This document shows, piece after piece, positions 1 to 6,256 of a DNA stretch of 7,148 bases; position 1 is the first letter of the stretch, and each line of letters begins with the position of its first letter. Both the position numbers and the translations under genes were made by a program. This DNA comes from an uncultured Bdellovibrio sp. (lineage in GTDB: Bacteria; Bdellovibrionota; Bdellovibrionia; Bdellovibrionales; Bdellovibrionaceae), in the NCBI GenBank assembly GCA_946482355.1, contig CAMLRE010000111.1, forward strand, positions 1 to 7,148. The letters run 5' to 3'. The notes under the pieces are model-generated. The model was given only the letters and a program-made list of their open reading frames with translations, had not been told where the DNA came from and did no database searches.

Positions 1-1
1 T

Positions 2-913
2 GGTACAAACATGCTTAAGCTCTGGCACCAGCCCATTGAACAGGAACATAGTTATTTAGCTCCACTGATCGTGGATAGCAAAGCTGTTTTATTATGGGAA
101 ACTTGTCGCCGTAAAATTTATTTTTACTTAGATGAGACTGGTTTTGTGGCTGATGGCCGTGGTTTTATGAACGGCTTAGAAGCTGAAAGTTTTTTACTTG
201 AAGTGTTATGCGGTCTGCATTCACCAGTGATCGGTGAAACAGAAATCTTAGGCCAGTTTCGCCAATTCATTAACTTAAATGCCAAACATGATTGGGTTCA
301 GAAATTTCAGTCCCGCATGCAAGTTTGGTTTTCGTTAATCAAAGAAGTGCGCGAAAAATATTTATACAACTTTGGTTCGCAGTCTTACGGTGGTTACTTA
401 CGCCGTGTTTTACAAAATCAAAACGATGTACAAATCATCGGAGCCGGTTCTTTAGTTGAAGACGTGCTTCCGTGGTTACAAGCTAAGAACGTACAAGTGT
501 TTGCGCGTAACTTAGAAAAATCGCAAATCCAGGTGATGAAACATTTTTCTCACTTTGTTGAAGCGGGTGGAAAACTATCTCTTCATCCGTTAGAGAACAC
601 TTTACCTTCTAGTGAAGTGTTAGTGATTGCGGCGCCTATTTCTCATGAGCAATTAAAAACGATCGTTTCAAGTTCTACGAACAAGTGGAAGTATGTGATC
701 GATTTACGCCGTGATGCTAAATTATTTAATGATCGTGATCCACAAATTGAATCGTGGATTACGTTAGAACATGTGATGGAATTTTTCTCTCAACAAAAGG
801 ATTTGTTAGCTTCCAGACAAAAGCAAGCGTTTGCCGCTGTAGAACAGTGGCGCTTAGCTCAAATGGATAAGGTGACATTACGTCCTTTCGGTTGGGAAGA
901 CTTATGCGGTTAG
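2..913 (+). CDS. hemA: Glutamyl-tRNA reductase, short divergent form, 5' end probably outside window
   Basis: Likely reduces the glutamyl group of Glu-tRNA(Glu) to glutamate-1-semialdehyde with NADPH, the first committed step of C5 heme synthesis, in the cytosol. Counting from the ATG at base 11: TCRR at residues 31-34 matches the family TCNR motif with nucleophile Cys32. GLHSPVIGETEILGQ at 68-82 matches GLDSxVLGExQILGQ. IIGAGSLVEDVL at 142-153 is the NADPH-binding Rossmann glycine motif. The frame stays open left of ATG 11, and the upstream codons read G-T-N, reminiscent of the family N-terminal GxNH, so the true start is probably before base 1. Oddities: only about 300 residues against about 420 in E. 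coli. The chain stops near the start of the C-terminal dimerisation helices. The positions of E. coli Glu54 and His99 appear to be Ile36 and Phe61 by hand alignment. Next to hemC and hemL, an enzyme role is still the best reading. Confidence 0.82.
   Translation, partial: GTNMLKLWHQPIEQEHSYLAPLIVDSKAVLLWETCRRKIYFYLDETGFVADGRGFMNGLEAESFLLEVLCGLHSPVIGETEILGQFRQFINLNAKHDWVQKFQSRMQVWFSLIKEVREKYLYNFGSQSYGGYLRRVLQNQNDVQIIGAGSLVEDVLPWLQAKNVQVFARNLEKSQIQVMKHFSHFVEAGGKLSLHPLENTLPSSEVLVIAAPISHEQLKTIVSSSTNKWKYVIDLRRDAKLFNDRDPQIESWITLEHVMEFFSQQKDLLASRQKQAFAAVEQWRLAQMDKVTLRPFGWEDLCG
894..900 (+). promoter_or_regulatory. Shine-Dalgarno sequence deciding the hemC start
   Basis: GGGAAGA lies three bases before the ATG at 904, with its GGGA core six bases from that ATG, inside the end of hemA. 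It supports ATG 904 over the in-frame TTG at 892, which lies upstream of this motif and so cannot use it. Starting at 904 also puts the family N-terminus (MRLVLGARQSDLA) right at residue 1. Confidence 0.55.
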
Positions 914-2388
914 TTTTAGGAGCCAGACAGAGCGATTTAGCTCGTCTGCAAGGGTACTTAGTGGGTGACGCCCTTAAATCTCTAGGCGTCGATATCGAAT
1001 ACGTATTTCGTGAATCTTTAGGTGATAAAAATCTGACAGATCCTTTATGGAAAATGCCTGAAAAGGGCGTCTTCACGCAAGATTTCTATCAAGACTTAAT
1101 CAACGGAAAATTAGATTTCGTCGTTCACTCGTGGAAAGATCTTCCGGTAGAGCACACGCAAGGAACCGAAATTGTAGCTACTCTTCCGCGTGCGGATCAG
1201 CGTGATTTAGTTTTAATTAAAAAATCGAGCTTAAAGAAAAAAACTTTACGTATTTTTTCTTCGTCACCACGCCGTGAGTATAACTTAATTCCGTTTTTAT
1301 CTAAACACCTCCCATGGACGACAGAAAAAATTGAATTCGCCAATGTGCGCGGAAATATTCCGACACGTTTACAAAAAATGACCGATGATGAATCTATCGA
1401 TGGTTTAGTTTTAGCTAAAGCCGCCATTGATCGTTTATTAGCGCATCCCTACGATGAGTTTAAACCTGTTCAAGAAAAAATTCGTGGCCACTTGGCTAAG
1501 TGCAATTGGATTGTTCCACCGATTTCAGAAAATCCAAATGCGGCAGCTCAAGGAGCCCTGGCGATTGAAATCAGAAGTGATCGCAAAGATTTAAAAGAAT
1601 TATTTGCTAAAATTCACTGCGAGAAAACGGCTTCAAGCGTTGTTCATGAAAGAAAAGTTTTTTCTGGTTACGGCGGCGGCTGCCACCAAAAAATTGGTGT
1701 CGCGGTCTTAAACCGTAGTTACGGTGAAATCTTAACGGTGAAAGGTCTTTCACCCAAAGGTGAAATCTTAGATACGCGTAAACTTTTACCGACGAAGTCA
1801 GCACCTGCTGATTTAGTAAAACACAGTTTTAATTTTTCAATTATCCGTAACCAAAAGCCAGCCGATGTTTCTTTAGCCAATACCGATATGGTTTGGGTAG
1901 CACGCAGCGAAGCCGCGGGCTCTGTTGATCTTAGCTTATACCAAGGTGTTGTTTGGGCCGCTGGCACAAGCACATGGGAAAAATTAGCGAAAAAAGGTGT
2001 TTGGGTAAATGGCTGCGCTGAAGGTCTTGGTGAAAGTGAAGACCCACGTATTGAATGGCTTATTGGTAAAACTAAGCCAGAGCTTGTTACATTGACGCAC
2101 ACACTAGCGTCAAATGCGGGAACCTATGATCTGCAAATTCAGCTGGCAGATGGTGAAATCGCCAAGCTTAAAGGTGATTTATTAGCTTCTGGAAAGTATT
2201 TCTTCTACTGGAAGAGTCATAGCCAGTTTCAAGCGGTTTTAGCTGCGCTTGAAACTTCACAAAAACAGAACTTTTTAAATTGTGCTCATGCCTGTGGCCC
2301 GGGTAAAACGTGGCAAAACCTAAAAGACACTTTAGGCACAGATCAAAATTTATATATTTATTTGAATGAAGAAAGTTGGAAGTCGTAA
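904..2388 (+). CDS. hemC: Porphobilinogen deaminase with C-terminal uroporphyrinogen-III synthase-like extension
   Basis: The N-terminal part polymerises four porphobilinogens into hydroxymethylbilane in the cytosol. With the ATG at 904 (494 aa): GARQSDLA at residues 6-13 matches the family ATRxSxLA with its active-site Arg; HSWKDLP at 75-81 carries the Lys-Asp catalytic pair; SSPRR at 120-124 and NVRGNIPTRL at 147-156 are the substrate-binding arginine motifs; AAAQGALAIE is at 213-222; GYGGGCHQKIG around 255-265 contains Cys260, the attachment site of the dipyrromethane cofactor. HemC is normally about 310 residues; the remaining ~170 residues resemble uroporphyrinogen-III synthase (listed separately). 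The start overlaps the end of hemA by 10 bases, and the TAA abuts the hemL ATG with no spacer, implying translational coupling. Oddities: Trp in HSWKD where small or aliphatic residues are usual, and AAAQGALA in place of the usual GQGALA. HemC identity is certain; the function of the extension is less so. Confidence 0.93.
   Translation: MRLVLGARQSDLARLQGYLVGDALKSLGVDIEYVFRESLGDKNLTDPLWKMPEKGVFTQDFYQDLINGKLDFVVHSWKDLPVEHTQGTEIVATLPRADQRDLVLIKKSSLKKKTLRIFSSSPRREYNLIPFLSKHLPWTTEKIEFANVRGNIPTRLQKMTDDESIDGLVLAKAAIDRLLAHPYDEFKPVQEKIRGHLAKCNWIVPPISENPNAAAQGALAIEIRSDRKDLKELFAKIHCEKTASSVVHERKVFSGYGGGCHQKIGVAVLNRSYGEILTVKGLSPKGEILDTRKLLPTKSAPADLVKHSFNFSIIRNQKPADVSLANTDMVWVARSEAAGSVDLSLYQGVVWAAGTSTWEKLAKKGVWVNGCAEGLGESEDPRIEWLIGKTKPELVTLTHTLASNAGTYDLQIQLADGEIAKLKGDLLASGKYFFYWKSHSQFQAVLAALETSQKQNFLNCAHACGPGKTWQNLKDTLGTDQNLYIYLNEESWKS
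1882..2385 (+). other. HemD-like (uroporphyrinogen-III synthase-like) domain at the C-terminus of HemC
   Basis: Residues about 327-494 of the hemC product. HemD cyclises hydroxymethylbilane to uroporphyrinogen III with inversion of ring D, the step right after HemC, and is known fused to other tetrapyrrole enzymes in some bacteria. Visible pattern: VWVARSEAAG at about 330-339; AAGTSTWEKLAKKG at about 352-365, like the family AxGxxTAxxLxxxG element; a hydrophobic strand plus Ser-containing helix (YFFYWKSHSQF, about 432-442), like the FTSxxxVxxF element; and CGPGKTWQNLKDTLG at about 464-478, a second GxxTAxxL-like element. HemD sequences are poorly conserved, and this segment is about 85 residues shorter than a usual HemD of about 250. 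The call is an inference from pattern order and from the absence of any separate hemD here. Confidence 0.5.
2378..2382 (+). promoter_or_regulatory. Shine-Dalgarno sequence deciding the hemL start
   Basis: GGAAG lies within the last codons of hemC, six bases before the ATG at 2389 and fifteen before the second in-frame ATG at 2398. The spacing favours 2389, directly after the hemC TAA. Confidence 0.45.
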
Positions 2389-3675
2389 ATGAATAACATG
2401 ACATCTGAAAATTATTTTGAACGCGCAAAACAGGTAGCTCCCGGTGGAGTTCATTCGCCGGTAAGATCTTTTGCTGGTCTTGGCCGTGCGCCCGTATTTT
2501 TTAAATCAGCGCAAGGCGCTTGTTTAACTTCGGTTGAAGGTAAAAAATATATCGATTGCTGCCAAAGCTTTGGTCCGTTGATTTTAGGTCACCGTGATTC
2601 AGAAGTTCAGTCTAAAGTGATGGAGATGATCGACACCGCGTGGACATTTGGCGCCTGCGAACCTTACTCGTTAATGTTAGGTGAGTGGATTCAGAAAAAA
2701 GTTCCCTGGGTTGAAAAGTTACGTTTTGTTTCTTCTGGTACTGAAGCCGTGATGTCAGCGCTTCGTGTAGCGCGTGCAGCCACTGGTCGTACTAAAATTT
2801 TAAAATTTGAAGGCTGTTACCACGGTCACGTCGATTCGTTACTTGTTAAAGCAGGTTCTGGTTTAGCCGGTGAAACAGCTTCATCAAGTGCAGGTGTTTC
2901 GGCACAAACGGCTTCAGAAACTTTAACGGTTTCATTAGATGACGAAAAAGCTTTAGAAGCCGTATTTGCGCGCGAAGGTAAAAATATCGCAGCTTTAATC
3001 ATGGAACCACTTCCAGCAAATTACGGTTTATTAATTCAACGTAAAGAATTTATCCAAAAAGCTTGTGCGCTAGCAAAAGCCAATGGCGCTTTAGTTATTT
3101 TTGACGAAGTAATCTCAGGTTTTCGTGTGGCCCTAGGCGGTATGGCTGAAGTTTTAGGAATTAAACCTGATCTAGCCACATACGGAAAAATTTTAGGCGG
3201 TGGATTTCCGGTAGGTTGTTACGGCGGTCGTCGTGATTTAATGGATTTAATTGCTCCCCTTGGTCAAGTTTACCAAGCGGGGACTTTAAGTGCGAACCCT
3301 GTCGGGATGGTGGCAGGTCTTGCGACTTTAGAAAAAATGGAACGCGAAAATGGTTGGGCTGTTTTAGAACAACGCGGTCAGCTTTTAGAAAACAAAGTAA
3401 ATGATTTAATTAAGAATTTAAATTTACCGTTAAACTTTGTTCGTTACGGAAGTTTATTCTGGTTACATAATAAAACAGCTGATGGATCACCGATTCGTCA
3501 AGTTGAACAAATTCCTGCGGGTCAAAAAGAAACTTTTAAAAAGTTATTCTTAAATTCGTTAGATAAAGGTTTATATTTAGCACCGAACGCTTACGAAGTC
3601 GGTTTCTTATCGTTAGCGCACACTGAAGATATCATCAACGATATGGTGAAAATCATGGGAGAATCTTTAGCGTGA
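2389..3675 (+). CDS. hemL: Glutamate-1-semialdehyde 2,1-aminomutase
   Basis: PLP enzyme that converts glutamate-1-semialdehyde, the product of HemA, into 5-aminolevulinate; a cytosolic dimer in known members. The 428-residue length is normal for the family. Motifs in order: [11 protein letters not shown] at residues 18-28 (typical N-terminus), [16 protein letters not shown] at 115-130 (phosphate-binding loop), [10 protein letters not shown] at 140-149, FDEVISGFR at 238-246 with the PLP-ring aspartate Asp239, and [12 protein letters not shown] at 265-276 with Lys267 as the Schiff-base lysine. GTLSANP is at 298-304, and the C-terminal [17 protein letters not shown] is at 395-411. Nothing essential seems missing. 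The ATG abuts the hemC stop, and the last bases (GTGA) overlap the GTG start of the histidine kinase. HemL next to HemA shows the organism makes 5-aminolevulinate by the C5 route from glutamate, not from glycine and succinyl-CoA. Confidence 0.97.
   Translation: MNNMTSENYFERAKQVAPGGVHSPVRSFAGLGRAPVFFKSAQGACLTSVEGKKYIDCCQSFGPLILGHRDSEVQSKVMEMIDTAWTFGACEPYSLMLGEWIQKKVPWVEKLRFVSSGTEAVMSALRVARAATGRTKILKFEGCYHGHVDSLLVKAGSGLAGETASSSAGVSAQTASETLTVSLDDEKALEAVFAREGKNIAALIMEPLPANYGLLIQRKEFIQKACALAKANGALVIFDEVISGFRVALGGMAEVLGIKPDLATYGKILGGGFPVGCYGGRRDLMDLIAPLGQVYQAGTLSANPVGMVAGLATLEKMERENGWAVLEQRGQLLENKVNDLIKNLNLPLNFVRYGSLFWLHNKTADGSPIRQVEQIPAGQKETFKKLFLNSLDKGLYLAPNAYEVGFLSLAHTEDIINDMVKIMGESLA
3657..3662 (+). 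promoter_or_regulatory. Shine-Dalgarno sequence for the GTG start of the histidine kinase
   Basis: GGGAGA at the end of hemL lies nine bases before GTG 3672, which overlaps the hemL TGA as GTGA. It supports the GTG over the later in-frame ATG at 3714, which would cut into the first membrane segment. Confidence 0.5.
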
Positions 3676-4547
3676 ATTTAAAAGCTCTCTCGCAAAGCAG
3701 ACTGCGCTTTTACATGTCGATCATGTGGCTCGTGTTAATCGGGGCCTTGACGACATGGTGGTGGTTATTAAGTCTGCGCCAGCTTGAGACAACAAAATCA
3801 CTTCTGTCAGTTGAAGAATACACTCGTTCGCACCGTATGATCATGTCTGAAGGGTTATTTTTTCTTTTAGCAGTGATTGTGGGTGGTATCGGTTTAATTT
3901 TATTAGCTAAAAAAGATTTAGAGCGCCACGAGCAGATTCGTTTGTTTTTCGGAAACTTCGCTCACGATTTAAAAACTTCAATTTCACGCTTACGCCTGCA
4001 ATCTGATTTATTGCGCGATGGTTTTGACCAACAAACGCTAAACCGTCTGGGCGAAAATATGAACCAGCTTGATCTGCAATTAGAAAATTCATTGTGGGTC
4101 GCGCGCGGTGAAACACAAGCCATGCATTTACAAGATGTGAAGATTTCAAAAATCTTTTCCGTCATTCGCAGTGAATGGCCCGAAATTGAAATCAGTATGA
4201 CCTCTGATGCGGCTGTTTACGCTGATGAATTAGCACTACGTAGTGTGTTTCGTAATCTCATTCAAAATGCGGTGATTCACGGTAAAGCCACAAAGGTTCA
4301 GTTAGTGGTCAAAAAAGTGGATGGTCATTTTGAAATTCAGTTTCAAGATAACGGCGAAGCTTTTGTCGGTGACTTAGAGCAATTAGGAAAACACTTTATT
4401 CAACCAAAATCATCGCACGGTAATGGTTTGGGATTATATTTAACTCGATTCTTAGTCGATAAACTTTCTGGTCAAATTCAATTTAAGTTAGGTCAAAATT
4501 CGCAATTGATGGTGTTAGTTATTTTGCCTAAAGGAAAGGGTGCTTAG
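3672..4547 (+). CDS. Membrane sensor histidine kinase with minimal periplasmic region
   Basis: Sensor half of a two-component system, expected to autophosphorylate on histidine and pass the phosphate to the regulator encoded next. 291 residues: TM1 about 13-34 and TM2 about 60-79, joined by only about 25 residues, so there is no room for a usual periplasmic sensor domain and no clear HAMP. The H-box [10 protein letters not shown] at 96-105 has His98 as phospho-acceptor. The N-box [12 protein letters not shown] at 193-204 has Asn195/Asn199; the G1 box DNGEAF is at 226-231; HFIQPKSS at 241-248 is the F-box region; the G2 box HGNGLGLYL is at 249-257. The ATPase domain looks intact. HDLKT retains the acidic-xxT arrangement linked to phosphatase activity, while the Pro usual after that Thr is Ser103. 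It starts with GTG overlapping the hemL stop, and its TAG abuts the regulator ATG. The signal is unknown; a heme, porphyrin or redox-related cue is inferred from context only. Confidence 0.9.
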   Translation: MNLKALSQSRLRFYMSIMWLVLIGALTTWWWLLSLRQLETTKSLLSVEEYTRSHRMIMSEGLFFLLAVIVGGIGLILLAKKDLERHEQIRLFFGNFAHDLKTSISRLRLQSDLLRDGFDQQTLNRLGENMNQLDLQLENSLWVARGETQAMHLQDVKISKIFSVIRSEWPEIEISMTSDAAVYADELALRSVFRNLIQNAVIHGKATKVQLVVKKVDGHFEIQFQDNGEAFVGDLEQLGKHFIQPKSSHGNGLGLYLTRFLVDKLSGQIQFKLGQNSQLMVLVILPKGKGA

Positions 4548-5249
4548 ATGAGCCCTTCTTTTAAGAAAAATATTTTACTCGTTGAAGATGACCCAGTTTT
4601 AGGTGAAGGCTTAAAAACAAGTTTAAGCAAAACCTATAATGTGAAATGGACCAACACCTTAGCTAAAGCCACACATCTGATCAGCACAGAGACATTTGAT
4701 CTTTTAATCTGTGATTTAGGCTTACCTGATGGCAATGGCATGGATTTAGTCGAAAAAATTCAAAGCTTATCGTATAAGCCACCGGTTTTAATTTTATCGG
4801 CGCAGGGTGATCCAGAAACGCGCCTTAAAGGTTACGAAATCGGTATTCAAGAGTTCGTACCAAAACCATTTCATTTAAAAGAATTACTTTTACGTATTGG
4901 CCATGTGTTTGAAGCGCACGCCAGCCAAATTGAAGTTGAAGTGGGTAAAGTAAAAATTAACTTTGCCACTTTTGCTGTTTACCAACCGGATGGATCTATC
5001 GAATATCCGCCGGTGAATGATATTAAAATTTTAAAACATCTTACAAGCCAAGCAGGAACGCCGGTAAGCCGTGATCAATTAATTGATGCGGTTTGGGGAT
5101 CCGATAGCGAAACCAGCCACCGTACCATTGACAATGCGATTGCTCGTCTTCGTCATTTAATCGGTGACACTGATGAACAGATGATTCGTTCGGTTCGCGG
5201 TGTTGGTTATGTATTTGAAAGTAAAGCCCAAGCAGGAGAAAAATTATGA
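4548..5249 (+). CDS. OmpR/PhoB-family response regulator
   Basis: Phosphorylation-controlled DNA-binding regulator, the presumed partner of the upstream kinase. 233 residues, typical for the family. Receiver domain about 8-120: acidic pocket VEDD at 12-15, phospho-acceptor Asp56 in LLICDLGLPDGNG (52-64), switch Ser84 in LILSAQGD, and Lys106 in FVPKPF. C-terminal winged helix about 130-225: RDQLIDAVWG at 175-184, RTIDNAIARLRHLIG at 192-206 (recognition helix region), and IRSVRGVGYVFE at 213-224 (wing). The usual LTxxE at the start of the DNA-binding domain is weak here (PPVNDIKILKHL). The ATG directly follows the kinase TAG, with GGAAAGGG at 4533-4540 as ribosome binding site; the stop overlaps the hemE start as ATGA. 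The target promoters cannot be told from this window; control of the heme operon itself is a reasonable guess from linkage. Confidence 0.93.
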   Translation: MSPSFKKNILLVEDDPVLGEGLKTSLSKTYNVKWTNTLAKATHLISTETFDLLICDLGLPDGNGMDLVEKIQSLSYKPPVLILSAQGDPETRLKGYEIGIQEFVPKPFHLKELLLRIGHVFEAHASQIEVEVGKVKINFATFAVYQPDGSIEYPPVNDIKILKHLTSQAGTPVSRDQLIDAVWGSDSETSHRTIDNAIARLRHLIGDTDEQMIRSVRGVGYVFESKAQAGEKL

Positions 5250-6256
5250 TTTTAAAAACCGGAACTAAAGCTCCTCCAGTATGGATGATGCGCCAGGCAG
5301 GCCGTTATCACTCCCACTATCAAAACTTACGTGCAAAGCATTCGTTTATGGATCTTTGTAAAATTCCAGATCTGGCTTCAGAAGTGGCTTTAGGCCCTGT
5401 GCAAGATTTTGATTTCGACGTTTCAATTTTATTCAGTGATATTTTATTCCCGCTTGAAGCGTTAGGCATGGGCTTAGAGTACACTGATCATGGCCCTCGT
5501 TTAGGGTTTCAATTAGATCAAGGCACTATCGGTAAACTTGTTCCGTGGGCGGATGCTTTACCTAAACTGTCTTTTCAAAAAGAAGCTATGATCTTAACCC
5601 GCGAAAAAATTCCGGCACAGAAAAAGGTGATCGGTTTTATCGGTGGTCTTTGGACATTATTTGTTTATGCCGTTGAAGGCTCGCACGCTGGTTCATTAAT
5701 CAAATCTAAACAAGACATGAACTTATTCCAAAAATTTTCGCAAATCATGTTGCCACTTTTAAAAGAAAATATTCGTATTCAATTTGAAGGTGGCGCTGAC
5801 GCGGTTATGATTTTTGATACAGCGGCCGGTGAAGTATCGCCTGCGTTTTACCAACAGTGGATTGCGCCTTTAATGGCTGAATTAGCGAAAGCTTACCCCA
5901 ATAAACTTGGTTATTACTCAAAAGGCACACAGCGTGCGTTTTTTACACCTGAATTCTTGGCTTTACCATGGGCCGGTATGGGTTTTGACCACCGCTGGAA
6001 TTTACCTTCGATTTTAAATAAAACAGAACTTTCAACACCAGGCTTCGTTCAAGGAAACTTCGATCAAGCCTTATTATTCTTATCAGCTGATGAGTTTGAA
6101 AAAACGTACCGCACATACCTAGAAGGATTTAAAAAATTAACTCCTGAACTTCGATCTAACTGGGTCTGTGGTCTTGGCCATGGTGTTTTACCTAAAACGC
6201 CTGAAGCTAATGTTAGACGTTTTGTTCAAATCACGCGCGAGGTTTTCCATGAATGA
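5246..6256 (+). CDS. hemE: Uroporphyrinogen decarboxylase
   Basis: Removes the four acetate carboxyls of uroporphyrinogen III to give coproporphyrinogen III, without cofactor, in the cytosol. 336 residues, slightly below the usual ~350. PPVWMMRQAGRY at residues 10-21 is the family signature with substrate-binding Arg16 and Arg20. SILFSDILFPLEALGMG at 60-76 carries the catalytic Asp65. TLFVYAVEG at 137-145 contains the active-site Tyr141. GGADAVMIFDTAAGEVSP at 182-199, VQGNFD at 268-273 and GLGHGVLPKTPE at 309-320 (His312) complete the set. Small departures: GGLWT in place of the usual GAPxT, and VQGNFDQ where VQGNLDP is common. A clear AGGAG at 5234-5238 precedes the ATG by seven bases; ATGA overlaps the regulator stop, so translation is probably coupled to the two-component genes. 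The end overlaps the hemN start by eight bases. Confidence 0.96.
   Translation: MILKTGTKAPPVWMMRQAGRYHSHYQNLRAKHSFMDLCKIPDLASEVALGPVQDFDFDVSILFSDILFPLEALGMGLEYTDHGPRLGFQLDQGTIGKLVPWADALPKLSFQKEAMILTREKIPAQKKVIGFIGGLWTLFVYAVEGSHAGSLIKSKQDMNLFQKFSQIMLPLLKENIRIQFEGGADAVMIFDTAAGEVSPAFYQQWIAPLMAELAKAYPNKLGYYSKGTQRAFFTPEFLALPWAGMGFDHRWNLPSILNKTELSTPGFVQGNFDQALLFLSADEFEKTYRTYLEGFKKLTPELRSNWVCGLGHGVLPKTPEANVRRFVQITREVFHE
6239..6242 (+). promoter_or_regulatory. Shine-Dalgarno sequence for hemN
   Basis: GAGG within the last codons of hemE, six bases before ATG 6249. It supports that start over the ATG at 6253, which is in a different frame and does not lead into the HemN sequence. Confidence 0.4.

Noticed and set aside
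892..903. TTG at 892 as the hemC start, adding four residues
   Set aside because: The GGGAAGA motif at 894-900 lies downstream of it and is well placed for ATG 904, which also fits the family N-terminus.
759..1076. Minus-strand open frame of 105 codons across the hemA/hemC junction
   Set aside because: It lies wholly opposite two conserved genes, has no recognisable motif and is best explained as a shadow of their codon use.
1218..1248. A-rich runs (lysine codons) that could act as slippery sites for frameshifting
   Set aside because: Conserved HemC motifs continue in the same frame on both sides, and no alternative frame gives a meaningful product.
1684..1699. Perfect 6-bp inverted repeat CACCAA-AAAA-TTGGTG, a possible hairpin
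   Set aside because: It lies inside the conserved cofactor-binding region of hemC, the stem is short and AT-containing, and no T-run follows; chance and codon constraint explain it.
1719..2102. Minus-strand open frame of 127 codons opposite the HemC tail
   Set aside because: Low-complexity, Ser/Pro-rich translation without family motifs; the plus-strand frame is continuous and shows HemD-like patterns.
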